Assembly (NCBI GenBank): GCA_013176395.1
Contig: JABMLP010000020.1
Span: 124,001 to 188,000 of the forward strand
Source of the DNA: Venturia oleaginea
Taxonomy: Eukaryota; Ascomycota; Dothideomycetes; Venturiales; Venturiaceae
Direction: 5' to 3'
DNA length: 64,000 bases
Both the position numbers and the translations under genes were made by a program. This document shows positions 41,317-53,106 of this stretch, one piece after another. The notes under the pieces were generated by a model. That model had not been told where the DNA came from. It made no database searches and saw only the letters and a list, made by a program, of their open reading frames with translations. Positions within the stretch are counted from its first letter, which is position 1. Every line of letters starts with the position of its first letter.

Positions 41317-42002
41317 TAACGTACTCCACCAACCAACCGCTCAAAATTTCTTGGCACGACCAACTTATATTCAATTTCATCGCTATTAACAATAGATTCT
41401 AAGTCCGTCGTGCTACTATCTGATTCAGATGATATCTCGAAATCTTTTTTACAAGTTCGCGCATTATGCCCAGTTGCGCCGCAGTTCCCACAGCGCCGTT
41501 GAGTTGGTCGGGCTGTTTTCGATCCCTGAGGCGCTACAGACGCCTCTGCAGCTACCTGCGCTGCTGCAGTCCCATACTCCATAGTACCACCTTGCTGGAT
41601 CCACTTCCTTTTGCGCGATTTTCGCTTCGTTATTACTGCCAATTGCTCTTCAAGCTCGCGGTTGCGCGCAACAAGTAGAGCGTTTTGGTGCAGCATCAAT
41701 TCAGCGCCCTTGACAAGCTGGGAAAAGCCAGCCTGCGCAGTAACTGGTGACCGAGTAAAAGAGTCGCTTACGAGCTTGGATTGGGATCCAAATTCATGAG
41801 TATTGCTTGGAGTCTTTAACTGCCACGGCGTTTCTGGGAGACGGGGTTCTGGCGGGGTACGTAGCCGTACTTCAAGGCGGTCCAACACCGTCTGCGCGTC
41901 GATAGGGACTAGCCCTACTACCTCAAAGGCCTTTTGACAGTTCTCTTTTGTAAACACGTCGAAAAACGCGTCTTTGAAGGCAGGGAGAAAGCCTTCCTTG
42001 TT
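41317..42002 (-). pseudogene. pogo-like element P3: transposase C-terminus and inverted-repeat end
   Basis: The minus strand encodes the C-terminal part of the P2-type transposase from NKEGFLPAFKDAF through the helical region to the CCHC knuckle (C-G-N-C-G-A-T-G-H-N-A-R-T-C). It is over 95 percent like P2 by eye, apart from a short deletion before the knuckle. The left end TAACGTACTCCACCAACC matches P5 and P2 termini. The DNA-binding and DDE parts are missing. The break at 42002/42003 fuses it directly to the Gy-B2 gag sequence, a recombination junction. Confidence 0.87.
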
Positions 42003-43350
42003 GCTCCCACTCCTCCAGCTTTTAGCTACCATCTCTCATATGTTCAACACAGCCCAGCGAGACCAGGATACCATGTCCCGTTCAATTCAAGAACTCAAGC
42101 TCGAAGCCTCTGAGAACGAAGCTCGCGCCCTTCGAGCAGAACTCAAGGGCGTTACTTCTCGCGAAATCTCCGCCCCTCGACCAACCCAAGGCGACATCTC
42201 TATCTTTGAAGGAGATAAGCATAAATACAACAGTTGGCTCTTAGACCTCCGAATAAAACCCAGCCCAGTCTCCAGAGCATTCCCTTCGGTAAACTCCCAA
42301 GTTACTTACGCCTTTAATCGGCTTGACGACAAGTGCAAATCCACAATTCGCCCATACTACAACGAAACTACGAATTCATGGCCTTTTGTATCCTTCGACG
42401 AATTTATCTCAAAGCTCAACGACAGCTACGTTCCTCGTTTCGACACTCAAGATGCTATGAATAAACTGCAGAACCACAAGATGGCAAACAGAACATTCGC
42501 TACTTACGTCGCAGATTTCCGACGCCTACTCCAAGAAGCCGGAATCACCCTCTCTCACGTCTCAGAACCCGCGAACCCCTTGGAGCAACTTATGATCGTC
42601 AACTTCCGCAACGGCCTGAGCGCAGAACTTAGCGGAGCAATGATTCACGTCCCTACGACAAAGAAACTAGAGGAGTTAATCGATCTGTGCCACAACTGCG
42701 AAGGCAACATGAAACAGTTGGAGAAGATCTCCCGAGCTTGAAAAGCTCCCGTATTCTCAGGATGATCTACATTAGCTACCGCTCTCTTCGCACCCCAACG
42801 CGCATTCCTAGTTTTCCCCCGCCACTTCTCATGCTTTTGGCGACGCCATGGACATCTCAGTTATGAACCTCAACAGTAGGGCCGGCGCCGACATAGGTAC
42901 CTGCCTCCCGTCTCTCCAGATGAAGCCAATCGCTTCCTGGACCCTGGAAGAGAAAGCCGCCAATACCCAATGGCGAAAAACCAACAACCGTTGCGGATAC
43001 TGCGGAGAGCTCACAGTAATTATGCCTAATGGTCAGAAGCATATCGCCGCCGTATGCCCCAAGAAAGCCCAACGTGGACGCCCCTCCAATCAGTTCACTA
43101 CCCCCAACCAGTTCGCCAGTGACCCCATGCAGTTTGGCAACTCCGGAGCTCGAAACTTCATTCCCCCTATAAGCTTTGGCAATATAAGCATGCCAGGAGC
43201 ATCGGGAGCGTATCAACAGAACGCCCAGACTCCTCAGATCACTCAAGGCCCCGAAGAACGCTCAGGTTCCATCGCCTCTTCTAGCACCACAAGCTACGGC
43301 TTCGGATCAGTCCCATACACCCCGAGTTCGGAAAACTCAGAGTCTCGTTG
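42003..43350 (+). pseudogene. Gy-B2 Gag remnant
   Basis: Codons match B1 Gag from LLQLLATISHMFN onward. A CGA-to-TGA change stops the frame at 42739-42741, and a small frameshift follows. The zinc-like cluster (C-G-Y-C ... H-I-A-A-V-C) is intact around 42985-43055. The boundary to pol reads T-P-N-Q-F-A-S with CAG, showing that Gag and Pol were originally one frame in this family. Confidence 0.9.
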
Positions 43351-46340
43351 AAATGACGTTCATCGAGACACGACAACAAATCGAAACGGCATGTTCTTTA
43401 CATCAGTTCAGCAGTTCTAGGTTACTCAGAGAAATCGGCAGGAGAGATTGATGGACCAGTAGACTCTAGACCAATCATAGTCCCAATAACACTTAATGAA
43501 TCGATCAAAACTCTCGCCGTTACTGATTCCTTTGCCACAGGAAGTTTTATAGACCTCGATTTCGCGCAATCCCACGGCTTTCCCTTTATTCCTCTCGAAA
43601 CTCCTCGCCGCCTCAAAGCCTTTGACGGCAAACAGGCATCCTCTGCACTCTCTCACGTTACTCACGAAATCTACGTCTCCGTCAGAACCGGAGAACACCA
43701 CCTCGAAACCACGAAATTCTTTGTTACCCGTCTCGGCTCCGCAGCAGTCATTTTTGGCACTCCCTGGATGAACCTCCACGGTGTGAAACTCGATTTTGAG
43801 AATCCGAGTATTCACTTCGGCACCCACTGTTCTAAGAAATGTCTTCTGGGCCAAGAGGGCTCTGTTAAGTATATCCCGCTCCCGTTTTGGTGCCTACACA
43901 CCGCCTCAAGAAACCCCGGACTCTCCTCGCTATTGGAAGATTGTTAACTCTCACGCTTTTCAATGGAATTCTAATCAACCCAATGCTCAAATCTACGCAA
44001 TCAGTATTCAAGATATCGATAAATTTCTGGCGAAGAAACCAGATTACAAAGACCCCCGTCCCCAGTTACCCCAAGACCTTCACGACCTCGCGCACGCTTT
44101 TAATAGAGAAGCTGCTGATTCACTGCCCCCGTCACGCCTCGTCGACCATAAAATTGAAATTCAAGAAAATAAGAAAAACCAGTTACCAAACGCTCCTCTC
44201 TACGGTATGTCCCAGAACGAACTCAGATGCCTCCGGAAATGGCTCGAGGAGAATTTGGGAAAAGGTTTTATCAGAAAAAGCCAGTCCGACGTCAGTTCCC
44301 CATGTATCTTTGTCAAAAAACCAGGTGGTGGTCTGCGATTCTGCGTAGACTACCGAAAACTCAACGCCATTACTCGAAAAAACCGATACCCTATTCCCTT
44401 ACTCCGCGAAACCCTAGAAAAACTCAGCAAAGCCAAGTACTTCACGAAGATCGATATTATCTCAGCATTCAACGCACTCCGAGTCCACCCCGACAACGTT
44501 CCTCTCACTGCGTTCAGAACCCGCTTCGGTCTGTTCGAATCTCTAGTTATGAACTCCAAGTCCACAATCTTTCATTATGCCCAGTTACGCTTCGTGACCA
44601 CTTCTCTCCACAAGACTTCGAGAAAAACCCAGACTACCGCGACTCTTCCGAAAATGACGGGGACGAATCCCTTGAGCCCCTCAACGATATATGGAATAAA
44701 CCTAGCAACGACGCAGTAGCTGAAGAACAAACCCCAACCACCCCGTTCTCCTCTCCGGACATATTCATCCCTTCGCAAGACCCAGACGACGAAGAGCTTA
44801 TTTGGGACGAAGACAAATTTGAAGAACTCTACGCTAGAGCGTTGAGACTAAAGACAAAGAACCACGCGAAGTCTTGAAAAGACTACGCGACGGCAAAACC
44901 CACCACCGAACGTTGCGGATGCAGGACTGCGAAGAACGCGACGGCCGCCTTTGGTATAAAAGTGTCTATTTATTCCCCAAGACGATACACTACAAGCATA
45001 CATTCTGAAAGCGAACCACGACTGTAATGTCGCAGGTCACCCGGGTAAAGCTAACAACTTCCTCAAACTCCGCAAGTCCTACTACTGGCATGGCATGCAC
45101 GCCACCTCGGACAAATGGGTCTCACGATGCAACGCCTGTCGAGGCGCAAAACTGAGCAACCTAATGTACCAAGGACTCCTCAACACTTTCGAAGCCCCTC
45201 AACGGAGATGGAAAGACATCCAGATGGACTTCATTACCGATTTACCTGCCACACGCAAAGGAGGTAATACCTGCCTCTTAGTAATTGTCGATCGCCTCAC
45301 CAAAATCAAGCACCTTATCCCCTGCCAAAAACTCCCAGAAGCCCGCGAATGCGCCTTACTATTTCTCCAACACGTCTACCGCCTCCACGGCTTACCTCGA
45401 AGCATTATCTCCGACCGAGAATCCCAATTCGTTGCTGTCCTCTGGAAAGTACTCTGCAAACGCCTCGGAATCCGAATCCGCCTCTCTACCAGTTTCCACC
45501 CCGAGACAGATGGCGGGACCGAGCGAGCGAATGCCCAAGTCGAAATCTACATCCGTGCTTACTGCAATTATCAACAAGATGATTGGGACGAATGGTTACC
45601 ACTCTGCGAATTCGTGATCAACAACACACCCTCCAATGCAACAAAACTCACACCATTTTTTGCCGCCTACGGCTACGATCCACGCTCCGGATTGGAAGCG
45701 CCAATTCAACCAGACCGTAACGCCTCTCGCCACGAAATTACCGAGACACGAAAAGGTAATTCCATGGCTGACTTCATGGCAAACCTTGAGAAGATTTGCT
45801 ACAACGAGATCCGCCACGCCAGCGCTACCTACGAATATTTCAAGAACAAACATCGGCTTGGTTCTCCAAACTACAAAGTTGGTGACTGGGTTTGGCTAAA
45901 CCTCAAGAATATCAAGACCACGCGCCCATCCAAAAAGTTCGACTGCAAGTTCGCCGGCAAATTCAAGATTCTACAAGCCCTAGACCACGACGCTTACAAA
46001 CTCGAGCTCCCTACTTCTATGCATTGCCATCCCGTCTTTCATACAAATCTACTGCTCCCTGCCTACCCCCCCCTCCGACAGGATGTTTCCAAACCAGAAT
46101 GACTCGCAACCTCCTCCCGTCGATGTTAAAGAAAACGATGGAATCTACACCCTGGATGAAGTCGTTGATTCACGATTCAACAAAGCTACGAAGAGATTTG
46201 ACTACAAGGTTAAATGGGAAGGCTATTACTTACCGACATGGGAACCCCTTCAATTCTTGCACAACGCAAAGAGCGCGGTTGATGAATTTCACCAGAGATA
46301 TCCAAGAAAACCAAAACCAACCGGGTACAGGCCTGGTTAG
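43351..46340 (+). pseudogene. Gy-B2 Pol remnant: protease, partial RT, integrase, chromodomain
   Basis: Protease homology (43430-43900) is broken by frameshifts. RT is readable at 43900-44550 up to GLFESLVMN and then jumps to the post-RNase H linker. Integrase is readable at 45095-46102 with MDFITDLP, SDRESQF and PETDGGTER all present. A shift in a C8 run near 46066 separates the integrase tail from the chromodomain (46083-46340, DYKVKWEGYYLPTWEP). The protease catalytic loop again reads D-S-F-A-T-G as in B1. Confidence 0.9.
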
Positions 46341-46424
46341 CATTCGATCATGATTCAAGTTTGTCAGTCACCTCGCCAAATAGTTCAGTTTGAACCATTG
46401 CGCCTCGGCCTTGTTGGGGGGTAC

Positions 46425-46643
46425 TGTCATGATCGAACTATGTTGGTATTCGAATGCAGTTAAATGTAGTTAAATGTGGTGGTTCTGCTCGATCAGGTCT
46501 AGCGCGATCAGGTCTAGCGCGAGACCGGTCGCAAGTATTTAGACTCGTCTCTACCTCTTAGTTAGCTCCTCATCCTTACAACTTCGCACATCCCATAGAA
46601 TTCAAGTCATGCTTCCAAGTCAAGTCCAAGGTCAAACGTGACA
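46425..46643 (+). repeat. 3' LTR of Gy-B2 (219 bp)
   Basis: It starts TGTCATGATCG and ends AACGTGACA. It has a tandem duplication GATCAGGTCTAGCGC absent from B1. The segment ATCCTTACAA at 46572-46581 is exactly complementary to the primer-binding site of B1, and a TATTTAG box lies about 36 bp upstream. Confidence 0.9.
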
Positions 46644-48355
46644 CTTGAGCCCTATCTTTTCAGTTCTCATCTGTACGAGGATCGCACTTTCTCGTTTGCT
46701 CCGGTCTTGATGGAGCTGGAGCACTCTTTTAGTTGGTTTAGGTGTGTATCTCCTCGTGGCTTTCCCCTTTGTCTCGGATTTCCAACTAGTCAACCATTGT
46801 CTATTCACTACCTTCCAGCACCACGTCTTGAGTGTCGTTCTTAGCGGGTACAGTTCCGGTGGCATATCAGCTCTTGGTCCTTTCTCTCCGTCTTCTCTCC
46901 ATCCAGTGGCCTCCCTGGCGGTTTGGTCAGCGGCCTCGTTTCCGTCAATTCCCTCGTGGGCAGGAATCCATCGAATGTTCACGATAGCTCTGTATTCGTG
47001 AAGTTGTGTGATCCGTTGTACAATCCGCTTGACAATGTATGCTCCTAATCGGCCTTTCGGCCTTGTCAGCGAGCGTATCGCTGCCTAGTTGTCGGCGAAG
47101 ATATTGATGTCTCTCCGTTCGTTTCCTGGCTTGCTGTCTGTTTGAACCATATGCAGCGCTAGATTTATTCCTTGAAGTTCAGCTGCGTACACCGTGGAGG
47201 TCGTCTCAGGGCCCATATACGTGCTTCTCGTCTGTCTTTTCAGCGGCCATACTGCTGCAGCGCCTGTATGTCCGTCTATGCTCCTCCCATCTGTATAGAC
47301 GCAAATATTACCCTCGAATCTAGTGACGGAGCCGTGTTCAGAGTGTGCCGCTTCACCGCTTGGTGCGATATGTGTCTTTGGGCCTTGCCACCATGGTGCT
47401 GCTACGAACGGCGGGATTATCTCTCGCTTGTCGAGATTCGCTGCTCCTTTCTCTTCGGCATCTCGATATATGTTGTATAATGGGCTATCGTAGCTTGCTC
47501 GTTGTCTTGACCTTGGTTCTCCGAATTGAGTATCTAGCAGTTTAGGGAGGTCTTGGCACGTGAGTATACGGCTGAGGGTTTCGATGTTGTGTTTCCAGAT
47601 CTGTTGTTCGACTGGGAGCAGGTAGGTCTCAATGTCGAGGGCGACTCTGGATGTCGCTTTGAACACTCCACAGATAATTCGTGCTACACGTGCTTGGATT
47701 GACTGAAGTGTATCGAGCGTTTTTCTAGTGTATGGTTTTCCCCTCATTCCTGAATTCGACCAGATTGAGCACGCTTACATCATCTGAGGGACTACTACTC
47801 CGCGGTAGATTTTTCGCATATCTAGCAGACTGACGTCCCATGTTAAGCTACCCAGAGAGCACAGTGCGTTCACTGTTTTCGTAGTTTTCCGCTTAATTTC
47901 TTCGATGTGTTCCTTCCATTAGAGTTTGCTGTCTAGCGTCACGCCTAGATATTTGCACGTTGTTTTAGGCGCAATGCATCCCCATGCCGTCTGGACGGGC
48001 TGTTGTGTGTTTATACGGGTGCGTCTTCTTGTGAAGTCTGTCAGTTGGAACTTTTCTGGGGCGAATTTTGATGCATGTGTCATTGCCCAACAGTTTGCCT
48101 TTTCTAGCGCGTTTTCGAGTTTCTTGCACGTTTTCTCTGTTGTGTTGCCCCATGTAAGTATGGCTGCGTCATCGATATAGCCTATAGCTGCAGTATTGTC
48201 GCCTGAGTCGCATTGCTCAATAAGGTCAGAGTTGTAGAATATGTATAAGATGAGGGATAGGGACGATCCCTGTGGTACCCCAGTCTCGACCGTGTACTCG
48301 TCAGATTCGTAGCCATCGATGACAATTCGCGTGCGTCTATCGTTCAGGAGTTTGA
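46644..48355 (-). pseudogene. Tad1-like LINE: RT palm to RNase H (5' truncated, several stops)
   Basis: From 48352 down the minus strand encodes ETGVPQGSSLSLILYIFYNS (RT motif 4), GYIDDAAIL (the palm Asp-Asp, usually YADD), KYLGVTLD, the thumb, and then RNase H with CVYTDGRSIDG, YAAELQGINLAL and IRWIPAHEGIDGNEAAD. The RT is cut at its N-terminal side by repeat R1. In-frame stops at 47085-47087 and two sites near 47775 and 47925 all look like CAG/CAA turned into TAG/TAA. The SSLSL in place of the usual SPLSP also fits C-to-T change. The C-terminal end abuts the Gy-B2 LTR. Confidence 0.9.
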
Positions 48356-49887
48356 AGATAGATAGATAGATAGATTGATTTTATCCTCCTCGGTTGCAGC
48401 CGCTTAATCACGCAGCTATGTCCGGTTAGGAGGACTTCATCAGACAGCCGACACGTGATAGATTATATAATCCACCGCGTCCCACTTCGCCCCGTTCACT
48501 GAAACAAGGCCAGCTGTCGCCTCAGTCCTCCCTCTTTTCCCTTAACCAGTATCTCCAAATGCCCGCTGGCTCTTGTGGATACTGGTTACTCTGCTAGTAT
48601 ATCTGTGCTATGTAGACTCAAGAGGCAATGCCTCGTGTTTCGCTATCCTTCTACCTACAGTCTCCCTCTAATGCTCAGCTTTGTCTATCTGTTTCGCCTT
48701 ATCCCTCAAGGCCAATGGGTTCCCTACGTATGTTTCTGCTTGTGAAAGTTGCCTTGCACCAGATTCCTATGCGGCAGTGTATTTGGTTGTGTGATGCTGG
48801 AGACAATAGTAACCATCGTAGTCGTGATTTCGCTGCTTGGGTGTGATACTCCGGGTATACCCGTAGACGAGGTTGTCTGGTAGCTGCCGTATTGTATGGC
48901 GCCGATCGTGCTATAGACCTGCCGTGTTATAGTCGGAGCCTACCTGCTGCTAGCCGCTCTCCCTGCTTGCTATATCGCGCTTCTACTCTTGCTAATGCCA
49001 TAACTAGGACGCAACAGTCTGGGGAGAGGCTCAAGTCTACGTCTGCTGGCTTGTAGGGAGGGAATTTGCCGCCAATAAGCTCCTTCTATACGTCCTTACT
49101 GATTATTGTGTTGCGCACCTACTCTTGCCAATGCCATAACTGGGACGCAACAGTTTGGGGAGAGGCTCAAGGCTCTGGACATCAGCTTGCAGCAGGACGG
49201 TTTGCGGAGACAATAGTAGATGAGGTTCTCTAGCAGCTGCCGTATCGTTTCGTACCGATTGTGTTGTAGACTTGTCGTCTTATAGTCGGAGCCTACCTGC
49301 TGCTAGTCGCTCTCCCTGCTTGCTATATCGCGCACCTACTCTTGCCACTGCCATAACTGGGACGCAACAGTCTGGGAAGAGGCTCAAGGCTACGTCAGCT
49401 GGCTTACATGTAGGGAGGGAATTTGCCGCCAATAGGCTCCTTCTATGCGTCCTTACTACTTACTGTGTCGCGCACCTACTCTTGCCAATGCCATAACTGG
49501 GACGCAACAGTTTGGGAAGAGGCTCAAGGCTCTGGGCAACAGCTTGTAGCAGAACGGTTTGCCAAGACGTTGGGAGAGGTTGTCTAGTCGTTGTAGTGTT
49601 ATGTGGTGCCAATTGTTGTACACCGGGCGTCTGGTGTTTGAGTTGTGTTGAAGGTATTGCCGTTCTAGCGGTGACTCGTCGACTCGGGGCGTTGCAGTGT
49701 CATCTGGGGTGATGGACTAGCCGGGAGATAGTGACTAGATGGTTGCTGTTGTCTTTGGTGGACGCATCGTTCGTGTAGCTTGCTCATGTATTCGTGTGCT
49801 TGCTATGCCGTGGCCGCGACGGCGACTCTAGAGGTATCTCATCGACGCTGAGGGACGTGCGATGGCCTCTAGAGACCGGAGCGGCCA
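48356..49887 (-). repeat. Repeat R, copy R1 (non-coding, 1.5 kb)
   Basis: It begins on the left with a (GATA)n tract and TTGATTTTATCC, and matches copy R2 through GGAGCGGCCA at 49887. No long frame exists. Two longer tandem units of about 350 bp each contain two CCATAACTGGGACGCAACAG motifs (near 49000, 49137, 49352 and 49497). The simple-repeat tract on one side suggests the 3' tail of a non-LTR element transcribed on the minus strand. R1 lacks the outer about 90 bp present in R2. Confidence 0.75.
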
Positions 49888-50617
49888 CTCCACGCTTCAC
49901 TATCAACGATAAATGGATCCAGCGCTTTCAAAAAAGACATCCTGAGATAGCAGGAGTATATGCTCGTCAGCTAGAGAGAGCATGTACGCAACGAGAGGGC
50001 AACATATGAGCATGTAAAACGCTGGTTTGACGCAGTCGGAGAGATGCTCCAGGAGCATAAGTACGATCCTGCGCATATGTGGAATATGGATGAGGCTGGA
50101 TTTGGTATTGGCGAAGAGCAGGCGTTGAAGGTGCTTGTACACCTCGACAGTACACAGAAGTACAAGGTGATCGGAGGCAAACAGAAGTGGGTAACAGTGA
50201 TTGAGTGCATCAATGCCGCAGGCGAAGCGCTGGCGCCGCTCCTGATATTCAAAGGCCAGGACGTTAATACGCGATGGATCAATGAATCATCACCTCTGGG
50301 ATGGCACTTTGCAACAAGCAAGAATGGCTGGACCTCGAATAACCTTGGGTTGGCGTGGTTAATCAATGTTTTGGACCCTCTTACCCGCGAGAAGGCTGCG
50401 GGTCGCCAGCGTTTACTTGTCGCGGATGGCCATGGAAGTCATATCGATGGCGATTTTATTGCCTACTGCATGGAGCATAATATTGATATCCTAATTATGC
50501 CTCCTCACTGCTCACATATACTACAATCGCTTGATGTAGGCGTGTTTGCAGCGTTTAAACGGGCCCATACTATCGAAACGCATGCGATCTCCCGGCTCAG
50601 TTCACAGCGCATCCCAC
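49888..50617 (+). pseudogene. pogo-like transposase P4 (different subfamily), partial
   Basis: Homology starts at RFTINDKWIQRFQKRHPEI (CENP-B-type domain). After a one-base frameshift near 50000 it continues through YEHVKRWFDAV into a complete DDE core: MWNMDEAGFGIG, LLVADGHGSHID and PPHCSHILQSLDVGVF. Sequence identity to P2 is low, so it belongs to another subfamily. The N-terminal helix-turn-helix is missing, cut by R1. The C-terminal part is cut by a Gy-C LTR at 50618. Confidence 0.9.
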
Positions 50618-50797
50618 TATTACGGGACGGTAGCTGGAAAGACGCAGCATACTCGTAGCCAAAGATTGTTTAGATTCAGTTAAAGAGTGAAGGTATCTAC
50701 CTACAAACAGAGAACCTCAATGAGGTTCTTTCTCTATACTAGGCTCAATCAGGCTTAGGCTCTTAGCCTATACCAACCATGGGCCATGCCCATAACA
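50618..50797 (-). repeat. Isolated Gy-C LTR (180 bp)
   Basis: It matches the Gy-C LTRs with a 4-bp duplication (CTAC). The flanks differ (CCCAC and GTCAT) and so do the neighbouring elements, pogo P4 and a tyrosine recombinase, so it marks a recombination junction rather than a clean solo insertion. Confidence 0.9.
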
Positions 50798-51619
50798 GTC
50801 ATTACTGGAGGAGCGGAAGGCATCATTTCCGGCGCTACAGCGGCCAGCTACCTCTCCGCAGTACGTTCAAAGCATATCGACCTGGGATACCCTATCAGCG
50901 CGTTCGCTGATCCGATGCTCCTACGCGCAAGACAGGGGGCTCTCAACCTCAGGCCTCCGAAGCGCAAGAATAGGCTCCCTATTACTGTACGCATCCTTGA
51001 GGGACTGACGGCTGTGGAACCGACCACCGGAGCCGACCTCAATCTCGACACTCTCTTCAAGGTGGCCTATGCTGGTTTCTTCCGCCTTGGCGAGCTGGCT
51101 TACACTAGAAGAGATAGGGAGCACCCGCTGTTCTCCTATACTCACGTCTTACGGAGCGATATCGCCTTCCATCGTCATACGCCTAGCCATCAGCCTTACG
51201 GGGTCTCTATTTTCCTGAAGCGTAGCAAGACCGATTACGCTAATCAGGGCGTTCCCATCTCCATCGCCGCAACGGGAAAACCTACCTGTGCAGTAGCCGC
51301 CCTGGTAAGACTTTTCAGGCACGATCCGAAGCCGCTTTCGGCGCCTCTCTTCGACATCGGCAAAGGGCATTGTTCGGCCGCTGCTGTACACATGCAACTA
51401 CGCCGACGCCTCCTCGCTACTGGTATTATCTCCTCGCTGGACGACAAGTCCTACACAGGCCATTCCTTCCGCAGGGGTGCTGCTACGGACGCAGCTGCGA
51501 AGGGAGTGCCTGAGCTCGAGCTTAAGGCAGCGGGTCGATGGTCCTCCGAAGCTTTCCTCCGTTACATATCCCGTTCGTTCGAACAGCAGCTTGCAATCAG
51601 TCGCCTGTTCCTGATATAA
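50798..51619 (+). pseudogene. Tyrosine recombinase, catalytic part (Crypton/DIRS-like), N-terminus missing
   Basis: About 270 codons are open from the LTR junction to TAA at 51617. The catalytic pattern of tyrosine recombinases is complete. The first Arg is in FFRLGELAYT, Lys in LKRSKTDYANQG, H-x-x-R in GHSFRRGAATDAAAKG, then Trp in GRWSSEAFLRYI, with the nucleophilic Tyr in RYI. The GHSFRRGAAT form is typical of eukaryotic Crypton and DIRS/Ngaro mobile elements. No RT or other partner gene is adjacent, and the N-terminal DNA-binding part is cut by the Gy-C LTR. It could be a Crypton or the end of a DIRS-like element. Confidence 0.8.
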
Positions 51620-52011
51620 CACCGTTGTGTTCACCCGATCGCCAAAAGCTATACTCTGCTTCGCTACACCGCTGTGTTTCTCGCCTCTACCCTGGACCGA
51701 GTATGTCGTACAGACTCGCCTCCTATCCCACCTCGTTTCCTTCTTGTTTGTCTGGGCCGCAGGCGCTTCGCTTCTGGGCAGTAGGGCACCTCATTTGCCT
51801 TCAATCGAGAAGCAATTGAGCCGTGGGCATGCCATCCTGAGACCTACCCCGTGGCTGAAGCCCCGTGTGGCTGAGGAAGCCTGTATGGCTCAGGGCTCAA
51901 TGGCTTGCTCGCTCACAATGAAAATTCACGTGCCCTGGCCTGCGTCCGGCCAATCAACAGATAAAACGTGCCAGATGACCGTGATCCGAAGGCGTGGCGA
52001 GATGGAGATAG
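51620..52011. other. Non-coding stretch downstream of the recombinase
   Basis: There is no gene or shared repeat here. It may be the 3' region of the recombinase-bearing element. A short imperfect repeat of GTGGCTGAGG / GTGGCTGAAG type occurs near 51850. Confidence 0.4.
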
Positions 52012-52284
52012 ATAAGAGGTAGAGACGAGTCTAAGTACTTGCGACCAGTCTCGCGCTAGACCTGATCGAGCAGAACCACCACATTTAACTACGTTTAACT
52101 GCATTCGAATACCAACATAGTTCGATCATGACACTAGATTACTTTGAGTCATAGCCTCTGCGTAACACTTAGATCCTAAGTGTAATTCGGTGACATGTTC
52201 TGAAGTGCCTTATGCCTTCGTATGGATATGTCGTGCCGTCACAATACATGTCACTAAACGTTCAACGTGACAGTATCCGTAACA
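52012..52284 (-). repeat. Gy-B LTR fragment (52012-52133) and Gy-E LTR relics (52134-52284)
   Basis: The first part matches the promoter-distal half of the Gy-B LTR in minus orientation, ending ATCATGACA. The second begins with the inverse of the Gy-E LTR start (TTGAGTCATAGCCTCTGCGTAAC) and ends with its other terminus GTGACAGTATCCGTAACA. The middle is diverged, so it is a rearranged relic of that LTR family. Confidence 0.7.
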
Positions 52285-52403
52285 GATATCTACTTATTGT
52301 ACTTAATCGAGGGCTAAGATAAAAATTTCACTTAGGGGTAACGTATTCCACCACCGAGCCGGCCATTTTTCCTTGGCACAGCCCTTATCCTCTTTAACAC
52401 GTA

Positions 52404-53106
52404 ATGTCTCAACAATGCAACGCGATAGCCGTTCAAGAAGAAGATAGAATTGATCTCGTTCTTCAAACTTATACCTCTGGCCAATTTCAAAGCCTACGGC
52501 GCGCTACTATAGCGTTTAACGTTAAACACCAAAGGCTCTCTGATCGACTCCGCGAATCACCTCTCCATCTCAAACTCGCCCAAACTTTCATAAGCTCACT
52601 ACGATAGAAGAGCAAACGATTATCCGATATATCCTCGATCTTGATTCGCGAGGATTCGCATCCCGGCTGTGTGAGGTGGCAGATATGGCGGATAAACTAC
52701 TGGGTATACGCGGTGGAGAGCCAGTGGGCAAAAACTGGGCTGAGAGATTCGTAACGCGCTCAGATGAGCTCAAAATAGCCTTCAATCGAGCAAAGGATAG
52801 GCAGAGGATACTACAGGAGACACTAGATATAATTGGCGCGTGGTTCAAGCTAGTTGCAGATACTAAAGCCAAGTACGGCGTCCACGAAGAGGATACGCGT
52901 AACTTTGACGAGATTGGCTTACAGATGGGCGTTATTGGGTCAATGAAGGTCGTTACAGCTTCTGAAAGACGTACAAGGCCTGAACTCATCTAGCCGGGCG
53001 ATCGCGAATGGGTTACGGTTATTCAGAGCATCTGCGCAGCTGGGTATGCGACCCCGCCATTTATTATCTAAAAAGGACGCGTTCACATCTCTGCGTGGTA
53101 TGAGGA
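52404..53106 (+). pseudogene. P5 transposase, N-terminal part
   Basis: It starts MSQQCNAIAVQEED with the helix-turn-helix (SLRRATIAFNVKHQRLSDR). It frameshifts near 52570-52600, then continues as TTIEEQTIIRYILDLDSRG and the CENP-B-type domain (VGKNWAERFVTRSDELK). It has TAG at 52991-52993 where P2 has CAG, and TAA near 53069 where P2 has TAC. It ends at ISAWYE, where repeat R2 is inserted. Confidence 0.9.

Larger units (their letters stand above)
42003..46643 (+). mobile_element. Ty3/gypsy element Gy-B, copy B2 (5' truncated, internally deleted)
   Basis: It starts inside gag (matching B1 from about 7668), lacks the 5' LTR, and runs through protease, the beginning of RT, integrase and chromodomain to a 3' LTR (46425-46643). 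About 1 kb corresponding to B1 4133-5126 is missing, removing the RT palm and RNase H. It carries several frameshifts and stops. It supplies the 3' end that B1 lacks. A purine tract, GGGGGGTAC, precedes the LTR. Confidence 0.92.

Noticed and set aside
48356..48385. (GATA)n tract as a CRISPR or telomere-like repeat
   Set aside because: It is a short simple repeat at the end of R1, matched by (TGAT)n in R2. It fits a non-LTR tail, and there are no spacers or telomere units.
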